The position numbers were made by a program, and so were the translations under genes. Below, in pieces: positions 53,555-61,226 of a DNA stretch of 64,000 nt (position 1 is the first letter of the stretch; each line of letters begins with the position of its first letter). A model generated the notes under the pieces. That model made no database searches and was not told the origin of the DNA. It saw only the letters and a list, made by a program, of their open reading frames with translations. Origin of the DNA: Candidatus Saccharimonadota bacterium (GTDB lineage: Bacteria > Patescibacteriota > Saccharimonadia > Saccharimonadales > Saccharimonadaceae); assembly GCA_017433765.1 (NCBI GenBank), contig JAFRGO010000005.1:40622-104621 (forward strand), given 5' to 3'.

Positions 53555-54121
53555 CTAAAACTTCACTTCGGGAGCGTGGTCGAGCTTTGCCTTCTCGGAC
53601 TCGGCGACCTCGAAGTAGTCGCGAGTTTTGAAGTGGCCGACGAGGTTGTTGATAAGATTGGTCGGGAAGGTTTTGATTTTCGTGTTCAGTTCTTTTGCGC
53701 CGGAGTTGTAGAAGCGGCGGGCGGCCTGGATTTTGTCTTCGACATCTTGGAGTTGGGACTGGAGTTGCTTGAAGTTTTCGTTGGCTTTTAGTTCGGGATA
53801 AGCTTCGGCGATAGCGAAAACTCTGGAGAGAGCGGCGGTCATCTCGGTCTCGGCGGCAGCGGCGGCCTTGACGCTCTTGGCACCCATAGCGGCAGAGCGA
53901 GCCTCGGTCACGCTAGCGAAGACGTCCTTTTCGTGCTTGGCGTAGCCTTTGACGGTCTCGATGACGTTGGGAAGAAGGTCGGCGCGATATTTGAGTTGGA
54001 CGGTGATATCGGACCAAGCTTCGTTGACGCGCTCGTTGAGGTTCACGAGGGAGTTATAGGTCCCAGCGAAAAGCGCAATCAAGACGACAAGGATGACTGC
54101 GATGATGATAAGTATTGTCAT
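53555..54121 (-). CDS. lemA: LemA family membrane protein (copy 2)
   Basis: 188 aa. N-terminal membrane helix (about 2-23), then the LemA helical core (KYRADLLPNVIETVKGYAKHEKDVF, YPELKANENFKQLQSQLQDVEDKIQAARRFYN). Close in sequence to copy 1. Leads the lemA2-htpX-membrane protein operon. The promoter, leader and Shine-Dalgarno (TATAATTAAACAAAAGGAG) match those of copy 1, which suggests common control or a duplication that kept the regulatory region. Confidence 0.95.
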   Translation of the reverse strand: MTILIIIAVILVVLIALFAGTYNSLVNLNERVNEAWSDITVQLKYRADLLPNVIETVKGYAKHEKDVFASVTEARSAAMGAKSVKAAAAAETEMTAALSRVFAIAEAYPELKANENFKQLQSQLQDVEDKIQAARRFYNSGAKELNTKIKTFPTNLINNLVGHFKTRDYFEVAESEKAKLDHAPEVKF

Positions 54122-54187
54122 AAATAAAAATTCTCCTTTTGTTTAATTATAGACCAAGAAAAAATAATAGTCAAATGGCATAAAAAA

Positions 54188-54298
54188 TGGTGCGAATGAA
54201 GAGACTCTAACTCTCGACCAGTCCCCTTCGGGGACACGGAAGCGCGATATTTAACTAACTCGGCTGACGCCTCGGACAGACAACTGAGCTACATTCGC
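54188..54298 (-). other. tRNA-like element 1 (111 nt), aberrant centre
   Basis: Acceptor stem GCGAATG/CATTCGC, bases 8-13 (TAGCTC), T arm GAGAG-TTAGAGT-CTCTT and CCA are identical to the neighbouring tRNA-Gly(GCC). The centre is 34 nt longer and has no normal anticodon arm. It holds two D-arm-like segments (AGCTCAGTTGTC and AGCCGAGTTAGTTA), a possible 6-bp helix GAGGCG/CGCTTC closing a 23-nt loop, and a strong hairpin GTCCCC-GAA-GGGGAC where a long variable arm would be. Bacteria have no small tRNA introns that would explain it. Probably processed from the same transcript as tRNA-Gly. Confidence 0.6.
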
Positions 54299-54305
54299 AC
54301 AAAAA

Positions 54306-54416
54306 TGGTGCGAATGAAGAGACTCTAACTCTCGACCAGTCCCCTTCGGGGACACGGAAGCGCGATATTCAACTAACTCGGCTGGCGCCTCGGACAGACA
54401 ACTGAGCTACGTTCGC
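54306..54416 (-). other. tRNA-like element 2 (111 nt), near-copy of element 1
   Basis: It differs from element 1 at only three positions. One breaks an acceptor pair (GCGAACG against CATTCGC); the other two are in the unpaired central loop (GTCA to GCCA, TTAAATA to TTGAATA). The hairpin and T arm are unchanged. The 118-bp tandem period shows a recent duplication. Confidence 0.6.
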
Positions 54417-54423
54417 ACAAAAA

Positions 54424-54500
54424 TGGTGCGAATGAAGAGACTCTAACTCTCGACCTCTTCCTTGGCAAGGAAGCGCTCTAAACAACTGAGCTACATTCGC
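54424..54500 (-). tRNA. tRNA-Gly(GCC) with U19-A56 elbow pair
   Basis: 77 nt with encoded CCA. Acceptor GCGAATG/CATTCGC, D arm GCTC-AGTTGTTTA-GAGC, anticodon stem CTTCC/GGAAG with loop TTGCCAA (GCC), T arm GAGAG-TTAGAGT-CTCTT. The universally conserved G19 and C56 are U and A, a matched change that can keep the tertiary pair. It is the first RNA of a three-element transcript; TGT-TATAAT lies at 54512-54517. Confidence 0.9.
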
Positions 54501-54574
54501 ACGATAGTCTTATTATAACACGAGAGGGCGGAGAAAAGCAAGGATTTGACGGCGGAAAGAGTGAGGACGGAGAG

Positions 54575-56695
54575 CTAGTAGTTTTGGATGCAGCGGATGG
54601 AAAGGCCGGAACGGTGGTCCATAGTGTTCGCGCCAGGTGTCCAGGAGCCAGTATCGTTGTTAAAATTGTATTCTGTTGAGGTATAGTGGCTACCGGAACC
54701 TCCAGTTCCAGACAGCAGGGTTTCTAGCCAATAGTGTCCTACGCTGCCAATACTATTACCACTAGTGTAGCCTGCATGAGCATAGGCCATGCCATCGACA
54801 GAAATGGGAGCGACAGACCACATGCGGCCATGCCATTTACCCGAGCTGTCCCAATAGTTCCACGCCCAAGAACTTGGGTCTCCTGCTACTTTATAATAAT
54901 CGCCGATTAAGTCTAGTTCTCCCGCGGGACTGTGTCTATTAGTAAAGGTAGGTAGCCGCCAACCGGCGGGGCAGAGGTCGGAATTAACAGGGGTGGTGTA
55001 GCCACCGGTATAAGTATTAATTGGCTCCATACAAATCTTCCCGCCGGTGGCTGCGCAGTAATTATACAGAGTGCCGTAGTTGGTGTAGGTGTTCGGGTCT
55101 TCGCCTGGTACGGATACGAACTGACCTTGAGTATATGAGCTCGAAAACATATTGCTAGTAACGGGATAGCCACTTTTAACTCTCCTCCAGCTATTAAAGG
55201 TGCTAGCGGAAATAGTCCCCGTGATATGGGTATTGGAACTGTCGAGGTCAACTGAAATATCGGTCGCGCCGAGGTTTAGGTTATCGACCATATAACAGTG
55301 ACCATCGCGGAGCTTCGCCACGCGATAATACTGGCCGTCGCGAGAGTCTTTTACTGATACCGTAGTCTTGCTGGCAAGGCTTGGGCAGCCGGTCCAGTTC
55401 TGGAGGGTAGTTTCGTTCTTCTGCCAAACGGCATAAAGGGTAGTATCGGAGGAAATAGTAATTTGGCCACCCGGTTGATAGCCCGCAGTAGTGGCGACCG
55501 AGCTGGTGGCCCAACCCTTGAAGTTGTAGCCGGAGCGGGTGGGACGAGTGGAGCTGATGGTGAAGGTGTGGCTGGAAGCGGTGATGGTGCCGGAAGATTG
55601 GGAACCTGGAGCTCCGGAGCCGCCGTTGGCGTCGTAAGAGAGGGTAAAATTGTAGGTTCGTTGCCAGACAGCGTAGAGGGTGGTGTTGGAGGAGATGGTG
55701 ATGGAGCCGCCTGGCTGGTAACCGGCAGTGGTGGCGACCGAGCTGGTGGCCCAGCCCTTGAAGGTGTAACCGGAGCGGGTGGGGCGAGTGGAGCTGATGG
55801 TGAAGGTATATCTAGTAACACTTATCGTACCAGAGGACTGGGAAGCTGGCGCGCCGCTACCGCCGTTCGCATTATAGGCAAGAGTGAGATTAATAGTGGG
55901 GCTAGAAAAGGAAGCCATGGCGCCCGGATTGGACAGGCGAATGGTGGTAGAAATAGTCGAGGGGACCTGGGCGCCAGAGGGGCTCCAACAAGTCCGGATA
56001 TAGAAATCGACAAAGGAAGCAGAGTCTGGGGTGGCTTCGTCCATGACGGCGACAACCCAGATACCCTCGGCGGAGGATAAGGTCGTATAATCCGAGGCGA
56101 CGGTCGAGTCGGCGAGAATCTCGGAGTCGGATTTTTGGGAAGAATCGCCGGTTTTGCTATAAATCAAGCGAGGATAGACGGCGGCGCGGGAGAATTTGGA
56201 CTGGCTAAAGGGGATGACGATGGAGTTGACCAGCGCTTCGCGGGCGGAAGCAGCAGTGGCGGCGCGGTATTTGCTATCGCCGTCGGCGAGGGCGCGGATA
56301 TTGATGACGAAAGGTTTCGAAGAGGCGATGTAGTTCGTGGTGTCGGAGGCATCGTAGGGCGCGGCAGCGGAAGGGTAGTCTTTGTTCGCGGTGAGGCTAG
56401 TGTTGACTTCGCTAGAAACTCCGACGTAAGGAGAGTTGGCTCGCGCCATGATTGCATTCCAGAGGGCGTCATAATAAGCATCGCTCGGGTCGGCGAGATG
56501 GGATTCCTGGATGAAACGTAGGGCTTCGGCCTGGGAGCTGATTTCGTTCAGGGCCATGGTCGATTCGAGCGAAGTCTCGGCGGTGTTGATACCGTGGCGC
56601 ATGGCGCCGATGACCGAGACGGCAGCAATCGAAAAAATCGCCGTCGCAAGCAGAACCTCGATGAGGGAGTCTCCGCGTAGGAATCTTCGCTTCAT
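54575..56695 (-). CDS. Prepilin-like N-terminus fused to InlB repeats and FISUMP domain
   Basis: 706 aa. The N-terminus MKRRFLRGDSLIEVLLATAIF has a type IV prepilin signature: basic leader, Gly-Asp cleavage site and a hydrophobic helix with Glu at +5. A pilin-like domain (about 30-265), two InlB B-repeats (about 270-410, TFKGWATSS and NFKGWATSS, LYAVWQ), and a FISUMP domain (about 420-706: VSVKDSRDGQYYRVAKLRDGHCYMVDNLNLG, LCPAGWRLPT) follow. It would be a pilus-associated or pseudopilin-anchored adhesin. ATG 7 nt after TATAAT (56703-56708). No pilus assembly genes lie in the window. Confidence 0.85.
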   Translation of the reverse strand: MKRRFLRGDSLIEVLLATAIFSIAAVSVIGAMRHGINTAETSLESTMALNEISSQAEALRFIQESHLADPSDAYYDALWNAIMARANSPYVGVSSEVNTSLTANKDYPSAAAPYDASDTTNYIASSKPFVINIRALADGDSKYRAATAASAREALVNSIVIPFSQSKFSRAAVYPRLIYSKTGDSSQKSDSEILADSTVASDYTTLSSAEGIWVVAVMDEATPDSASFVDFYIRTCWSPSGAQVPSTISTTIRLSNPGAMASFSSPTINLTLAYNANGGSGAPASQSSGTISVTRYTFTISSTRPTRSGYTFKGWATSSVATTAGYQPGGSITISSNTTLYAVWQRTYNFTLSYDANGGSGAPGSQSSGTITASSHTFTISSTRPTRSGYNFKGWATSSVATTAGYQPGGQITISSDTTLYAVWQKNETTLQNWTGCPSLASKTTVSVKDSRDGQYYRVAKLRDGHCYMVDNLNLGATDISVDLDSSNTHITGTISASTFNSWRRVKSGYPVTSNMFSSSYTQGQFVSVPGEDPNTYTNYGTLYNYCAATGGKICMEPINTYTGGYTTPVNSDLCPAGWRLPTFTNRHSPAGELDLIGDYYKVAGDPSSWAWNYWDSSGKWHGRMWSVAPISVDGMAYAHAGYTSGNSIGSVGHYWLETLLSGTGGSGSHYTSTEYNFNNDTGSWTPGANTMDHRSGLSIRCIQNY

Positions 56696-56716
56696 GCTCC
56701 TAATTATAGCATAAGT

Positions 56717-57478
56717 TTAAACGCAAGTATAGCCACCATCCACGGGCAAAATTGCGCCCGTAACGTAGCTTGCTTCTTCGGAAGCAAGGAAGACTACAGC
56801 GGCGTTGAGCTCGCCAGCATGGCCGTAGCGTTGCATGGGGACGTGGGTTCGAGCAAATTCTTGGAAGCGCGGAGTGTCGAGAACGGGCTTGGTAAGCTCA
56901 GTCTCGAAATAACCGGGGCAGATGGCGTTGCAAGTGATGCCTTCGGTGGCGAGTTCGGCGGCAACGGCACGAGTGAAGTTAACAACGCCGCCTTTGGAGG
57001 AGTGGTAGGCGACGGTATGAATCTCGGTATTGCCGACGAGACCATACATGGAGGCGATGTTGATGATGCGGCCGTAGTGGTGCTTTTTCATAAGATTAGC
57101 GAAGGCGCGGGTCATCTTGAATACGCTAGTCATGTCGGTGGCGATGGTGAAATCCCATTCGTCATCAGACATCTCGAGGACGCCTTTGTCCTTGGAACTG
57201 CCGGCGCAGTTCAAGAGGATATCGGCGCGGCCGAATTCTTTTTCGACAAGTTTCGCAGCGGTGTCGATGTCTTCGGTCTTCGTGACGTCGCATTTCGCGA
57301 TAAGAACCTCTACGCCGTATTTTTCGGTGATTTTCGCTTTCTGTTCCTCGAGGCGTTCGACGCGACGGGCGAGCAGAACGACTTTTGCGCCCTGGCTAGC
57401 GAAGGCTTCGCTCATTTGGCGGCCAAGACCGCTCGAAGCACCAGTGACGACAGCAACTTTATCTTTTAGACTAAACAT
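56717..57478 (-). CDS. Short-chain dehydrogenase/reductase
   Basis: 253 aa classical SDR. NAD(P)-binding TGASSGLG (12-19), NCAG (90-93), catalytic Ser143, Tyr158 and Lys162 (YHSSK), C-terminal YVTGAILPVDGGYT. Similar in layout to gluconate 5-dehydrogenase, glucose dehydrogenase and FabG, so the substrate is undecided. Arg39-Arg40 after the second strand suggests NADP preference. It has a leader with AAAGGAG and TATAAT about 25 nt upstream, i.e. not leaderless. Stand-alone gene. Confidence 0.92.
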   Translation of the reverse strand: MFSLKDKVAVVTGASSGLGRQMSEAFASQGAKVVLLARRVERLEEQKAKITEKYGVEVLIAKCDVTKTEDIDTAAKLVEKEFGRADILLNCAGSSKDKGVLEMSDDEWDFTIATDMTSVFKMTRAFANLMKKHHYGRIINIASMYGLVGNTEIHTVAYHSSKGGVVNFTRAVAAELATEGITCNAICPGYFETELTKPVLDTPRFQEFARTHVPMQRYGHAGELNAAVVFLASEEASYVTGAILPVDGGYTCV

Positions 57479-57535
57479 AATACCTTTACTCCTTTGTGGG
57501 AATAATTATAGCGCATTCTGTGGTATAATTAAAGC

Positions 57536-57985
57536 ATGAAAAAACTGCTTTTGCTTTTGGCGACTTTCGTCGTGGTAGTCTTGGGGGTCGAGGCGGTTTA
57601 TCACTGGGATTATTTAGCTACAGGGAGAATCTTGCCGCCGCAGATTACGCTCGAGAATTGCGAGGAGATAAAGACCGAGGTCTGGAAATATGACTGGGAC
57701 AGAGAGCTGGCGCTGGCGGTGGCGAAGGCGGAAAGTAAATGCGACACCCAAGCAAAGGGCGATACCGACCTAGTTTTCATGGAAAACGGGAGAGAATATG
57801 GCTATTCGGTCGGGGCGTTTCAGATAAGGATTTTGCCTGGGAGAGAAAAATGCGACACTTATGACGTGGAGAAAAACGTGAAATGCGCGTATGATCTGTA
57901 TTTCGATGCGGGGAAGAACTTCAACGATTGGTCGATGTATCTGAACGGTAGCTATAAAAACTACATGTGGCACACGATTTTCTAG
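57536..57985 (+). CDS. Secreted lysozyme/lytic transglycosylase-like protein
   Basis: 149 aa. Signal anchor (about 3-21), then a compact lysozyme-like domain: LALAVAKAESKCDTQAKGD with a candidate catalytic Glu, YGYSVGAFQIRI, and KCAYDLYFDAGKNFNDWSMYLNGSY, the pattern of SLT/goose-lysozyme folds. Four Cys may form two disulfides. It likely cleaves peptidoglycan glycan strands. ATG exactly 6 nt after TGG-TATAAT (57524-57529), leaderless. Divergent from the SDR gene. Confidence 0.78.
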   Translation: MKKLLLLLATFVVVVLGVEAVYHWDYLATGRILPPQITLENCEEIKTEVWKYDWDRELALAVAKAESKCDTQAKGDTDLVFMENGREYGYSVGAFQIRILPGREKCDTYDVEKNVKCAYDLYFDAGKNFNDWSMYLNGSYKNYMWHTIF

Positions 57986-57986
57986 G

Positions 57987-59048
57987 CTAGGCCTCCTCGA
58001 CGACGTCGAGGCCCGGGAGAGGATTGTCACAGAGAAAATCTAGCGAGGCGCCACCGCCGGTGGAGATTAGACTATAGTTGAGGTGGGCGTGTTCGGACTG
58101 GAGTTTTTCAACAAAGGCGGTAGTATCGCCGCCACAGATGATGCTAGTAATATCTTTTGCTTCGCCGAGGAGCTCGCCGACGAGAGTGGAGCTGGTGGCG
58201 AAGGCGGGATCTTCGGCCTTGCCGAGCAGGCCGTTCCAGATGACGGTTTTGGAGTTTCTAATAACTTCGGCGAATTTGCTGGTCGCAAGGGGGCCACAGT
58301 CGAGCTTTTCACCGGCGGAGTTTTCGTCGAAATCTTCGGCGACGTAGATTTTCTGACTGTCGGAGGTGAAGCCATCGGAGGCGATTTTGCCACCGACGAG
58401 GATATGGTCGGCAAAGTCCGTAAATTTGTCGATTAGGGGTTGTTTATCCTCGACCTTGGCGCCGCCGATGATGACGACCAGCGGACGGTCGGGATTAGAC
58501 GAGGCTTTTTCTAGGGCCTTTACTTCCCTTTCGAGGAGGAGACCCATATAGACTGGGAGGCAGTGTGCGACTGCGGCAGTCGAGGCGTGGGCGCGATGAA
58601 TGACGGCGAAACCATCTTGGACGAAAATCTCGGCGCCAGTGGAGTCGATGATTTCTTGGATGAAGCTCTCACTGTTTTGCTCCTCGCCTGGATAGAAGCG
58701 GAGGTTTTCGAGGAGGAGAATGTCGCCAGCCTTCATAGACCGGACGGCAGCCTCGACATCGGGGCCAGAAACGTCGTCAATAAAATCGACACGGTCGATG
58801 AGTTTCTTGAGCGCGTCGGCGACGGGTCGGAGAGATAAATCTTTATTCTTCGTACCTTCAGGGCGACCGAGGTGAGAAATGAGAATAATTTTTTGGGCGC
58901 CGTGGTCGCGAAGATAATTCAAAGTCGGGAGAGAGGCGCGGATGCGTAGGTCGCTCGCGACTACTCCGCCGTCCAGAGGAACGTTGTAGTCAACGCGGAC
59001 GAGGATTACTTTGCCTTTGACATCGATGTTTTGGATAGATTGTTTCAT
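57987..59048 (-). CDS. pgk: Phosphoglycerate kinase, short form
   Basis: 353 aa against about 390-400. ATP-forming glycolytic enzyme. VRVDYNVPL, LISHLGRPEG, LLENLRFYPGEE, VQDGFAVIHRAHAST, VIIGGAKVEDK, TVIWNGLLGKAED and ICGGDTTAFVEKL are recognisable; the last two deviate slightly from the usual WNGPLGVFE and GGGDS. C-terminal STGGGASLDFL is intact. AAGGAG leads the ATG 8 bases after the pyk stop, so it is the second gene of a pyk-pgk operon. Confidence 0.95.
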   Translation of the reverse strand: MKQSIQNIDVKGKVILVRVDYNVPLDGGVVASDLRIRASLPTLNYLRDHGAQKIILISHLGRPEGTKNKDLSLRPVADALKKLIDRVDFIDDVSGPDVEAAVRSMKAGDILLLENLRFYPGEEQNSESFIQEIIDSTGAEIFVQDGFAVIHRAHASTAAVAHCLPVYMGLLLEREVKALEKASSNPDRPLVVIIGGAKVEDKQPLIDKFTDFADHILVGGKIASDGFTSDSQKIYVAEDFDENSAGEKLDCGPLATSKFAEVIRNSKTVIWNGLLGKAEDPAFATSSTLVGELLGEAKDITSIICGGDTTAFVEKLQSEHAHLNYSLISTGGGASLDFLCDNPLPGLDVVEEA

Positions 59049-59056
59049 AAAACTCC

Positions 59057-60490
59057 TTAGATTTTGCGCACCCTAATAGTGTCGGTGCCGGCGATTTGAT
59101 TCTTCTCTCCAGAAACTAGAATTGTCAGTAGGTTTTCTTCTCCTTCCTTTAGATGTAAATAGCCCGAGTCTTTTAGTTCCTTGACTAAATCACTGCCGTA
59201 GCTGGGCGAATAGGGGCGGACGAAGGCGACGGAACCGTAAAGGAGGGCGATTTGGTTCGCGACGCGAGGGTTGTCGGTGACGGAGATGACGGGGAGCTTG
59301 GGGCGATGGGCGGCCATGGCGCGCGAAGTGGCGCCAGAAGCGGTCGTGCAGACGATGACGTCGGCGTCGAGTTTCTCGGCGAGATGGGCGGCAGATTCGG
59401 AAATCGCGTCATAGTTTTTGTACTCGCCGACCGGCAGATTGGGGAGGGCGGCGATGGCAGAGTGGTTCTGGGTGTAGAGAATGATTTTTTTCATCTCTTT
59501 CACGGTCTCGACGGGATACTGGCCGTTGGTTGTCTCGTCGGAAAGCATGACAACGTCGGCGCCCTGGAGGACAGCGGTGGCGACGTCGGAAACGTCGGCG
59601 CGCGTCGGCTCGGAACTCTCGACCATAGAGGAGAGCATCTGGGTGGCGATAATGCAGAACTTCGAGTGCTTGCGACAGAGGGCAACAAGTTTGCGCTGGA
59701 CGATGGGGACAACTTCGTTCCCTGCCTCGACGGCCATGTCGCCACGAGCGACCATGATGCCGTCGGCGGCCATGACGATAGCCTCGAGGTTTTGGTCGGA
59801 AGAGATGGCCTTTTTGGTCTCGATTTTGGCGACGATTTTCGCGTCGGAATTGTAGCGCTCGAGAATCGATCGGAGTTTATGAATGTCGTCCTCGGTTTGG
59901 ACAAAGGACATGGAAACATAGTCGATGTCCTGTTCGGCGCCAAAAGCGATATCGGCAAGGTCTTTTTCGGTAAAAATATCTCCGCCAAAGTCGGTGTCGG
60001 GGAGGTTGAGTCCTTTTTTCGACATGAGGAAGCCGTCGTTTTCGATGCGGATTTTAATGGCGGTGGAGGAGACAATTTCGATAACTTTGGCGTGAATTTT
60101 GCCGTCAAAAAGCGAGACAGGCTCGTCGATTTTGACTTTGTCGGCGAGATTGTATTGGATGGGGACGATGAGCGAGCCGTCGTGCTCGGAGACGGCGGAG
60201 TCGAGAATTAGCTCGTCGCCAGCGTGGACGGAGAGATGATTGTCCTTGAGTGTACCGAGGCGAATCTTCGGGCCCTGGAGGTCTTGGAGAATGGCGACGG
60301 GGCGACCTTTTTTCTCGGAAGCGGAGCGAATCCATTGGATTTCTTGGAGGTGTTCTTCGTAGGTGCCGTGGGAAAAGTTGAGACGACAACCGTTGACCCC
60401 GGTCATGATGATTTCTAGGATTTTTTCTTCCGAAGCGACGGAAGGGCCGATGGTGGCCAGGATTTTGGTGCGTTTGAAAAGCTTGCTCAT
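59057..60490 (-). CDS. pyk: Pyruvate kinase
   Basis: 477 aa. Converts PEP to pyruvate with ATP formation. RTKILATIGPS, RLNFSHGTYEEH, LQDLQGPKIRLG, the B domain, KIETKKAISS, MVARGDMAVEAG, ATQMLSSM with ARAD-like SEPTRADVSDVATAVLQGAD, and the C-terminal regulatory domain are intact. The ATG is 7 nt after TGG-TAAGAT (60498-60503), probably leaderless. Leads the operon with pgk. Confidence 0.97.
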   Translation of the reverse strand: MSKLFKRTKILATIGPSVASEEKILEIIMTGVNGCRLNFSHGTYEEHLQEIQWIRSASEKKGRPVAILQDLQGPKIRLGTLKDNHLSVHAGDELILDSAVSEHDGSLIVPIQYNLADKVKIDEPVSLFDGKIHAKVIEIVSSTAIKIRIENDGFLMSKKGLNLPDTDFGGDIFTEKDLADIAFGAEQDIDYVSMSFVQTEDDIHKLRSILERYNSDAKIVAKIETKKAISSDQNLEAIVMAADGIMVARGDMAVEAGNEVVPIVQRKLVALCRKHSKFCIIATQMLSSMVESSEPTRADVSDVATAVLQGADVVMLSDETTNGQYPVETVKEMKKIILYTQNHSAIAALPNLPVGEYKNYDAISESAAHLAEKLDADVIVCTTASGATSRAMAAHRPKLPVISVTDNPRVANQIALLYGSVAFVRPYSPSYGSDLVKELKDSGYLHLKEGEENLLTILVSGEKNQIAGTDTIRVRKI

Positions 60491-60549
60491 ATCTATTATC
60501 TTACCACAAAACTCTAGAAAAGCGGAAAAGTTTATGGTAAAATTAATTT

Positions 60550-61059
60550 ATGAGTAAAAAACCGGTGGGCAAAAATTCCAAAACTATCCACAAAAAACCA
60601 AGCATATCGAAGAAAACTCGGAGGAAAGTCCTAGTTCCGATTTCTGGGACGGCGAGGAAAGTTGTCTCTATCGGGGTGATCGTGTGTGCGATGGTGGTTT
60701 TGATTAGTCTGATTGTGAATATATATTACCAGCCCGACAAAGTTGCGACGCGCGAGCTGGAGGAAATCGCGAGAGATTACTATGAGAACTATTTTTATGA
60801 TAATTTTGTGGCCGCGATTCCGGCCGATTCGAGCCTAGAGAAGGAGATGGGCGAATATGCCGAGACAGGGTTTTTGCCGGTGTATCTCAGGCATCTTTTG
60901 CTATACAATAACGGCAAGAACGAAGCGAAGAAGCGCTATTTCGAGACTTCGACCTATGTTTGCGACAAGAATGCGACCTTCGTGCGGATATATCCGGTGG
61001 CGCCGTTTGGGCGGAAGGATTACACGATAAATTATTCATTTGCTTGCAATTACAAATAA
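60550..61059 (+). CDS. Single-pass membrane protein, unknown
   Basis: 169 aa. A strongly basic cytoplasmic N-terminus of about 34 residues (KKPVGKNSKTIHKKPS), one membrane helix (about 36-58), and an outside domain of about 110 residues with two Cys (YVCDKNATF and FACNYK) likely bridged. No family recognised. ATG exactly 6 nt after TGG-TAAAAT (60538-60543), leaderless. Divergent from pyk. The stop is 8 bp before the tRNA-Glu promoter box. Confidence 0.72.
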   Translation: MSKKPVGKNSKTIHKKPSISKKTRRKVLVPISGTARKVVSIGVIVCAMVVLISLIVNIYYQPDKVATRELEEIARDYYENYFYDNFVAAIPADSSLEKEMGEYAETGFLPVYLRHLLLYNNGKNEAKKRYFETSTYVCDKNATFVRIYPVAPFGRKDYTINYSFACNYK

Positions 61060-61066
61060 GATTTGG

Positions 61067-61072
61067 TATAAT
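61067..61072 (+). promoter_or_regulatory. -10 box (TGgTATAAT) of tRNA-Glu
   Basis: Extended -10 ending 11 nt before the tRNA. Confidence 0.65.
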
Positions 61073-61083
61073 ATAGGGGCGTT

Positions 61084-61158
61084 GGTCTCTTAGTATAACG
61101 GTTAGTACAACGGGTTTTCATCCCGTCAACGCGGGTTCGACTCCCGCAGAGATCACCA
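61084..61158 (+). tRNA. tRNA-Glu(TTC)
   Basis: 75 nt with encoded CCA. Acceptor GGTCTCT/AGAGATC with one G-U pair, anticodon stem ACGGG/CCCGT with loop TTTTCAT (TTC), canonical T arm. It also feeds the GatCAB pathway if GlnRS is absent. Confidence 0.95.
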
Positions 61159-61168
61159 CCGAGAAAAT

Positions 61169-61190
61169 ATCCCCCAGCGGGGGATTTTTG
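61169..61190 (+). terminator. Terminator of tRNA-Glu
   Basis: ATCCCCC-AGC-GGGGGAT followed by TTTTG. Confidence 0.85.
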
Positions 61191-61226
61191 TTGGGCGGGG
61201 TTGGTAATTATGGGTGGAGCCGGAGG

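Noticed and set aside
54188..54298. Selenocysteine or UGA-decoding tRNA (TCA visible in GGCGTCAGCC)
   Set aside because: The bases around TCA do not form a 5-bp anticodon stem, copy 2 has CCA there, and UGA is used as a stop in this window.
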